From an uncultured Flavobacteriales bacterium (GTDB lineage: Bacteria > Bacteroidota > Bacteroidia > Flavobacteriales_E > Vicingaceae): a stretch of DNA of 20,370 nt. Position numbers and translations under genes: made by a program. The stretch lies in assembly GCA_937925525.1 (NCBI GenBank), contig CALALS010000106.1:1-20370 (forward strand), in the 5' to 3' direction. The notes below the pieces were generated by a model. The model was not told the DNA's origin and made no database searches. It saw nothing but the letters and a program-made list of their open reading frames with translations. Below, piece after piece: positions 15,989-20,370 of the stretch; within the stretch, counting starts at the first letter, position 1, and every line of letters begins with the position of its first letter.

Positions 15989-17794
15989 ATGTGCGGAATA
16001 TTCGGAGCCATCAATCATTCAGGTAAGTTTTCAGAAATTGAACTGAAAGGCTTTGATGATTCTTTACAAGGTATTACACATAGAGGTCCTGACAATCAAT
16101 CAACCTATCAGCAATTTATAGCAGAAAATAATACTGACGTTTTCTTTGGACACAGAAGGTTATCTATTTTAGATTTATCAGAATCAGGTAATCAACCTTT
16201 TATACAAGATGATATTGTTCTAATTTTTAACGGTGAAATATTTAATTACGTTGAACTGAAAGAACAGTTCTTTAATGGTGAAAAATTTCAATCCGACTCT
16301 GATACAGAGGTCATTATAAAGATTTACAAAAAATTTGGCGTAGAAGGCTTTAACCACTTTAACGGAATGTGGGCGTTTGCTTTGTATGACATCAAAAACA
16401 ACAAAGTAATTCTCAGCCGAGACCGATTCAGCATTAAGCCGTTGTACTATACCTTACAAAATGATAAGCTTTATTTTGGTAGCGAAATCAGAGAGTTACT
16501 TCCTTTTGTTACTAAAAAACCAAACTTAGAAAGAGTTTATCAATTTCTAAGACAAGGAGTTAAAGACCATGACTTAAACACTTTTTTTGAAGGAATTGTA
16601 AAAGTTCCGGCAAAAAGCTATGTTGTCATTGACTTAAATTCAAAACAATATACTACCCAAAAATATTGGGAGTTTTCTGAAAAAAGTACTGTTATTGCTA
16701 ATCCTGTAGAAGAATTTAGAAGCCTTTTAGAAGACGCTGTAAAAATTAGATTAAGAAGTGATGTAGAAATTGGCTCGCTTTTAAGTGGCGGAATTGATTC
16801 TTCTGTAATAACACTATTATCAAACTACTCTCAACCCATAAAAGCATTTTCAGTTGTTTCTAAAGTAAAAGAATTTAGTGAAGAACACTTTATAGATAAA
16901 GTAACTGCCACACATAAATTTAATACGGTTAAGTATAACTTTAATGAAAAAGATATCATTAATTATATTCAAGAAGTACTTCATCATCAGGAAGAACCGT
17001 ATGGATCATCTAGTGTTATTGCGCAGTATTTAATTTACAAAACCATTAAAGATAAAGCAGGTTTAAAAGTGGTTATGAGCGGACAAGGTGCTGATGAAAT
17101 TCTTTTAGGTTATGTTCGGTTTTTCTTTTTTAGCATTGGTTATGCGCTTAAGAAAAAAGAATTTGGTTATCTGTGTAATCTCTTGTTTGGTTCTGTTTTC
17201 AATGGAAACTTCTTTTATCATTTCGATTTAAAAATGGCAAAAAGAGCCTTGTTAAATCAGCAACTCAGCAATCAGTTTGACTTTTTATTATTAAAAGAAA
17301 AAGAAGTAAAGAAATGGTCGGATAAATACAATTTAAGAAAGACACAGATAGATGACGTAGATTTATTTTCTATTCCCGCCCTTGCCCATTACGAAGATAG
17401 AAACTCAATGGCTCACTCTATTGAAGTTAGGCACCCGTTCTTAGACCATAGATTGGTTGATTTCACGGTAAACTTACCGCTAAAACAAAAAGTAAATAAA
17501 GGCTGGACAAAATATATTCTACGTCAAGCTATGAAAGAATTGGACGCAGAAATTAGGTGGCGAAAAGACAAAAAAGGATTTGTTACGCCTGAAGAAAAAT
17601 GGTTTAAGGTAGAGCTAAAAGAAAGCATCTTCAATGAGTTTAACAACTCAAAACTAGCTGAAATGGGAATTATTGATGCCGCTAAATTTAAAGCGCAGTA
17701 CAACGATTTTCTAAATGGAAAAGGATTATTAAAAAGTGCCGACATTTTTAGAGTTTACATTACTGAATTGTGGGCTAAAAAACATTTTTCATAA
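15989..17794 (+). CDS. Asparagine synthase (glutamine-hydrolysing)-like amidotransferase
   Basis: A 601-residue class II glutamine amidotransferase with synthetase domain. Cys2 after the initiator Met starts the glutaminase domain (M-C-G-I-F-G-A-I), followed by H-R-G-P-D-N and F-N-G-E-I-F-N-Y. The C-terminal half has the ATP-pyrophosphatase loop S266-G-G-I-D-S-S272 and the segment M-S-G-Q-G-A-D-E-I. It is thus a complete, catalytically plausible AsnB relative. Such paralogues in surface-glycan clusters often amidate uronic acids or other sugars instead of making asparagine; that reading is suggested here by the flippase 6 bases upstream and the ligase 2 bases downstream, but true asparagine synthesis cannot be excluded. 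Confidence 0.92.
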   Translation: MCGIFGAINHSGKFSEIELKGFDDSLQGITHRGPDNQSTYQQFIAENNTDVFFGHRRLSILDLSESGNQPFIQDDIVLIFNGEIFNYVELKEQFFNGEKFQSDSDTEVIIKIYKKFGVEGFNHFNGMWAFALYDIKNNKVILSRDRFSIKPLYYTLQNDKLYFGSEIRELLPFVTKKPNLERVYQFLRQGVKDHDLNTFFEGIVKVPAKSYVVIDLNSKQYTTQKYWEFSEKSTVIANPVEEFRSLLEDAVKIRLRSDVEIGSLLSGGIDSSVITLLSNYSQPIKAFSVVSKVKEFSEEHFIDKVTATHKFNTVKYNFNEKDIINYIQEVLHHQEEPYGSSSVIAQYLIYKTIKDKAGLKVVMSGQGADEILLGYVRFFFFSIGYALKKKEFGYLCNLLFGSVFNGNFFYHFDLKMAKRALLNQQLSNQFDFLLLKEKEVKKWSDKYNLRKTQIDDVDLFSIPALAHYEDRNSMAHSIEVRHPFLDHRLVDFTVNLPLKQKVNKGWTKYILRQAMKELDAEIRWRKDKKGFVTPEEKWFKVELKESIFNEFNNSKLAEMGIIDAAKFKAQYNDFLNGKGLLKSADIFRVYITELWAKKHFS

Positions 17795-17796
17795 CA

Positions 17797-19011
17797 ATGG
17801 TTTTATCTGAAAACATAAAATCATTATTTCCTAAACTACTTATTATTTCTGCATTTTGTTTACCTCTTTTAAAATTAATTGTTCCGGGATTATTAGGCTT
17901 AGTGCTTATCGCTTCTTTTTTTCAAGACCATTTTTCGCAGCTAAAAGAAAACTTTAAAAAGCAAAAAACTGTTTTATGGTTTAGCTTTATTTATCTTTTA
18001 TATGTAATTGGTTTAGCCTGGACTGAAGATAATTCTGCCGGTTGGTTTGACTTAGAAGTAAAACTGAGCATGTTGTTGGTTCCGATTGTTTTAAGCTATT
18101 CAACAATTAGCCACCAAACACTTATCAAAATTTTAAAAGCCTTTATTGAAGGCTGTATTATAGCTTGTATAATCTGTATATTTTATGCGTGTTATCGCTA
18201 TTATTTCACTACAGATATTAACTATTTCTTTTACGGTGCACTCTCCTACTTTCATCACTCCAGCTACTTTTCTATGTATTTAAACTTTGCTATACTATTG
18301 CTATTGGCAGACCTTTTAGGATATCAAAGAATACTAACAGTAAGCAAATGGAGTAAGTTCGGAATCATCTTGTTTTTTGGAATATTTATCTTGTTCATTT
18401 CCTCAAAAACAGCTTATGCAACGCTTCTACTAACTATTATTGTCGGCTTATTTGCCTGGATTAGAAAAACCAACAATTTTAAAATGTTCTTTGTAATTGC
18501 AGGTTTATTATTAATTATTCCTCCTACACTTTATCATTCATCAGACTTAATAAAAAGCAGAGTGTTAGAGTTTGTGAATGCCTTTGATGAAAAACAAGAA
18601 ACAGAATCATTAACAGGAACAACCTACAGAAAAATAATTTGGGAAGAAAGCGCAAATATTATCTCTAATAATGTAGTGAAAGGTGTGGGTACGGGAGATG
18701 TAAAACAAGAATTAAAAAACCGCTATGAAGCGTTAAACTTAAATGAAGCCTATGAAGTAGGTTTAAACTGCCATAACCAATATTTACAAACTTTTATGGC
18801 GATTGGCATTACAGGAATATGCGCTTTACTACTAATGCTTTTTATTCCAATAGTAAGAAGCATAAAAAACCGGAATTTTATTTACTTGTCTTTTTTGGTG
18901 TTGATTGCCATTAATTTTTTCACTGAATCTATGCTAGAAACCCAATCAGGTGTGGTGTTTTATGCTTTTATGAATTCGTTATTGTTTCTTCAATTTAAAC
19001 CCTACAAGTAA
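17797..19011 (+). CDS. O-antigen ligase/polymerase family membrane protein (WaaL/Wzy-like)
   Basis: A 404-residue polytopic membrane protein with about ten to twelve hydrophobic helices. The signature of the family's conserved Wzy_C region is visible as N324-C-H326-N-Q-Y-L-Q-T in a large periplasmic loop before a late membrane helix; His326 is the conserved catalytic histidine of O-antigen ligases and polymerases. Just before it, G-V-G-T-G-D is also typical. It would join or polymerise lipid-linked glycan on the outer face of the inner membrane. Which of the two reactions it carries out cannot be told from sequence. It is the last gene of the long forward run and starts 2 bases after the amidotransferase gene. 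Confidence 0.87.
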   Translation: MVLSENIKSLFPKLLIISAFCLPLLKLIVPGLLGLVLIASFFQDHFSQLKENFKKQKTVLWFSFIYLLYVIGLAWTEDNSAGWFDLEVKLSMLLVPIVLSYSTISHQTLIKILKAFIEGCIIACIICIFYACYRYYFTTDINYFFYGALSYFHHSSYFSMYLNFAILLLLADLLGYQRILTVSKWSKFGIILFFGIFILFISSKTAYATLLLTIIVGLFAWIRKTNNFKMFFVIAGLLLIIPPTLYHSSDLIKSRVLEFVNAFDEKQETESLTGTTYRKIIWEESANIISNNVVKGVGTGDVKQELKNRYEALNLNEAYEVGLNCHNQYLQTFMAIGITGICALLLMLFIPIVRSIKNRNFIYLSFLVLIAINFFTESMLETQSGVVFYAFMNSLLFLQFKPYK

Positions 19012-19018
19012 ATTTTAA

Positions 19019-19037
19019 TAGAAATTAGTTTTTTCTA
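19019..19037. terminator. Weak AT-rich hairpin after the O-antigen ligase gene
   Basis: TAGAAA (19019-19024) pairs exactly with TTTCTA (19032-19037) around a seven-base loop, 8 bases after the stop of the forward operon. The stem is only six AT-rich base pairs and no long T run follows, so a terminator function is tentative. It is the nearest hairpin in the 150-base convergent gap. Confidence 0.2.
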
Positions 19038-19051
19038 AAGACTACTACTAT

Positions 19052-19186
19052 TTAAGGATTTAAAGTGTGTATCACATTTTGTATAAAGCTATTAGGGATT
19101 TCTGCCCCTAAAGAATCGTTATCGTCAACCATGTAGTAATTTGTTGAAGACGAAGACCGTATTAGCTTTCGGTCGTGAAGTGCCAC
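19052..19186 (-). other. Open -1 frame extension (44 codons) downstream of the unknown gene
   Basis: In the -1 frame relative to the 117-residue gene, codons starting with GTG at 19186 stay open for 44 codons to a TAA at 19054-19052. The encoded string begins V-A-L-H-D-R-K-L-I-R and ends H-T-L-N-P; it has ordinary protein-like composition. It contains an internal ATG at 19132-19130 that would give a 26-residue peptide. It could be the tail of a frameshifted product (110 + 44 = 154 residues), the true C terminus lost by an indel in an A6 run, an independent peptide, or chance. Confidence 0.3.
19092..19111. repeat. Six-bp perfect hairpin in the convergent gap
   Basis: TTAGGG (19092-19097) and CCCTAA (19106-19111) form an exact inverted repeat with an eight-base loop. 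Neither side is followed by a T run, so it is not a standard intrinsic terminator. It lies inside the open -1 frame of the minus strand. Confidence 0.3.
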
Positions 19187-19515
19187 TTTTTTATCTTTTC
19201 CTTAATCTGTTCTGCCTGATTTCTGATAATTTTCCAACTTGAGTCGGTTCGATATTCCTCAATTGTGCTTGTCCTTTCTAGTTGTTCTAAAATTCTAGTT
19301 CTTAAATTTATAACGTCTGTGCGTACATCTATAGGAATTTTCTTTGCTGCAATTAATCTATCAACTGTCCACTGATGAAGGAAACTTACTGCGTCAGTGG
19401 ACAATTCTTCGAAAATATAATATCGTAAATCATCATCACTTCCATTTAGTCTTTCTTTATCAAGATAGGCTAAAGTGTCGGTAAAAAGCTCATATGATTC
19501 TTCAACAGTTATCAT
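19162..19515 (-). CDS. Small protein of unknown function
   Basis: A 117-residue, probably cytoplasmic protein with no signal peptide or membrane segment. It is rich in charged residues and looks mostly helical: a helix from about residue 5 to 22, a D-D-D-L-R-Y-Y-I-F-E-E-L segment (about 28-39), then further helices around R-L-I-A-A-K-K and L-R-T-R-I-L-E-Q-L. I do not recognise a family. The ATG is preceded by a consensus TACATTTG box. Near its 3' end, codons 108-110 read ATA AAA AAG, a canonical A_AAA_AAG heptamer in phase, with only seven more codons (W-H-F-T-T-E-S) in the zero frame. It follows the MoeB/ThiF gene by 60 bases on the same strand. Confidence 0.6.
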   Translation of the reverse strand: MITVEESYELFTDTLAYLDKERLNGSDDDLRYYIFEELSTDAVSFLHQWTVDRLIAAKKIPIDVRTDVINLRTRILEQLERTSTIEEYRTDSSWKIIRNQAEQIKEKIKKWHFTTES

Positions 19516-19523
19516 ATCTTTTC

Positions 19524-19531
19524 CAAATGTA
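19524..19531 (-). promoter_or_regulatory. Candidate -7 box before the small unknown gene
   Basis: On the minus strand TACATTTG matches TAnnTTTG exactly and lies 8 bases before the ATG. That would leave a nearly leaderless transcript, and no TTG is found at the -33 distance, so the match may be coincidental. Confidence 0.3.
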
Positions 19532-19575
19532 CTAAAACAAACTAAGTCATTTCTTTACAAAAAAATTTCAACTAA

Positions 19576-20370
19576 TTAGCTTACCACTCTTGTTGCTTTC
19601 CAGCTAATCAAGCCACCTTTCAAAGAAACAACATCCTTAAATCCTTTTTCTAAAAGAATTTCTGCTGCTTTTAAACTTCTTTTACCCGATTGGCACACCA
19701 CTATGGTTTTCTTGCTTTCATCAAATTTTTCAATGTGTTCTTCAAAATTAGAAAGTGAAGCCAATACACCACCAATGTTATAGCTATCGTACTCTTCTTG
19801 TTCCCGTACATCAACTAGTTGAATATCATCATCCATTAACGTTAACAATTCTTCAGCAGTTATTTCAGGCACTATTTCACAATTAGTGTTTTTTTGCTTT
19901 AGTGAGCTAATTTTTAAGTTTTCGGGATTCAGTTCAAACGAAAAAATATCTTGCTGCATACTCAGTGCATCAATCGATAATAATTTACCACTTAATGTTT
20001 CTAAGCCCAAAATCATCTTTAGCACTTCATTGGCTTGCATGGTTCCAATAAGTCCTGGCAATACACCTAACACTCCTATTTCAGAACAATTAGGGATTTC
20101 TCCTTCATCGGGTATGCTTGGAAAAAGGCAACGGTAAGTTGGTCCGCCCCTGAAATTTAACACGCTAACTTGCCCGCTAAACTTGTAAATAGCGCCATAA
20201 ACAAATGGTTTACCTGCTATTACACAAGCATCGTTAATTAAATATCTGGAGGAAAAATTATCGGTACAATCAACTATAATATCGTAATTAGAAATTATCT
20301 CCAAAGCATTATTTGCGTTAAGATGAGTAGGATAAGCAGTTAATTGAACAAATTCATTTTGGAGTGAAAG
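19576..20370 (-). CDS. HesA/MoeB/ThiF-family adenylyltransferase with C-terminal rhodanese domain (5' end beyond the window)
   Basis: The frame is open to the window edge, so the N terminus with the GxGxxG ATP-binding loop is missing; the visible part is 264 codons plus stop. It begins within Q-N-E-F-V-Q-L-T and runs into the hallmark V-D-C-T-D-N-F-S-S-R-Y-L-I-N-D-A of E1-like enzymes, then G-A-I-Y-K-F-S-G-Q and C-S-E-I-G-V-L-G-V-L-P-G. These proteins adenylate the C-terminal glycine of sulfur carriers (MoaD or ThiS). The C-terminal rhodanese domain has L-V-D-V-R-E-Q-E-E-Y and the active loop C-Q-S-G-K-R-S, with Cys codon 19693-19695, suited to persulfide transfer. The MoeB-type zinc CxxC pairs appear as T-Y-R-C and N-T-N-C, each with one Cys. 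MoeB versus ThiF cannot be decided here. Confidence 0.9.
   Translation of the reverse strand, partial: LSLQNEFVQLTAYPTHLNANNALEIISNYDIIVDCTDNFSSRYLINDACVIAGKPFVYGAIYKFSGQVSVLNFRGGPTYRCLFPSIPDEGEIPNCSEIGVLGVLPGLIGTMQANEVLKMILGLETLSGKLLSIDALSMQQDIFSFELNPENLKISSLKQKNTNCEIVPEITAEELLTLMDDDIQLVDVREQEEYDSYNIGGVLASLSNFEEHIEKFDESKKTIVVCQSGKRSLKAAEILLEKGFKDVVSLKGGLISWKATRVVS

Noticed and set aside
15989..17794. Bacillithiol or peptide ligase function for the amidotransferase
   Set aside because: The Cys2 glutaminase domain and SGGIDSS loop identify it as an AsnB-type enzyme, and its neighbours are glycan genes.
19092..19097. TTAGGG resembling a telomere-type repeat
   Set aside because: It occurs once here as the arm of a short hairpin and is not part of a tandem array.
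20302..20304. TTG as start of a 242-residue MoeB/ThiF-like protein
   Set aside because: The frame stays open upstream to the window edge and the added residues fit the E1-like fold, so this TTG is internal and the gene is partial.

Overview
The window reads as AT-rich, tightly packed chromosomal DNA from a member of the Bacteroidota. This rests on several signs: a DUF4286 protein paired with rsmA, a bacillithiol-type bshA next to an exported GH3/beta-lactamase fusion, lipoproteins and exported proteins with Bacteroidota-style signals, very few Shine-Dalgarno sequences, and matches to the TAnnTTTG promoter element. No rRNA, tRNA, CRISPR array, insertion sequence or prophage gene was found. Nothing in base composition suggests recent acquisition.

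Layout. (1) Positions 43-4882, plus strand: four genes abutting or overlapping by one base, namely a YdeP-type molybdopterin oxidoreductase, a small lipoprotein, a GT4-like glycosyltransferase and a 2-oxoglutarate/Fe(II)-type oxygenase. (2) Positions 4849-7288, minus strand: a DUF4286 protein, rsmA and a large multi-pass membrane protein that starts with TTG directly after the rsmA stop. This unit converges on the first with a 34-base overlap. (3) Positions 7289-7345: a short divergent promoter region holding a perfect inverted repeat. (4) Positions 7346-19011, plus strand: a GNAT acetyltransferase, aspartate kinase, a patatin-like lipase, a GH3 plus beta-lactamase-fold exported enzyme, bshA, an exported protein of unknown function, a Wzx-like flippase, an AsnB-like amidotransferase and an O-antigen ligase/polymerase. 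(5) Positions 19012-20370, minus strand: a small unknown gene with a possible frameshifted extension, and a MoeB/ThiF-rhodanese protein cut by the window edge.

Functionally, most of the window serves the envelope and core housekeeping. The flippase, amidotransferase and ligase form a surface-polysaccharide tail, and the GT4 and GT-C-like membrane protein may also serve glycan synthesis. bshA makes the first intermediate of the thiol bacillithiol. rsmA modifies 16S rRNA and lysC opens the aspartate amino-acid family. The right-edge E1-like protein would supply sulfur-carrier activation for molybdopterin or thiamine. That could matter for the molybdoenzyme at the left edge, but the link is only a thematic one.

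The most interesting item is at 19052-19203 on the minus strand. A canonical A_AAA_AAG slippery heptamer in the correct phase lies near the end of the unknown gene. It has an AAGGA six bases upstream, a short hairpin eleven bases downstream, and a 44-codon open -1 frame. It could be programmed frameshifting, a plain frameshift mutation, or chance. I see no clearly new multi-gene system.
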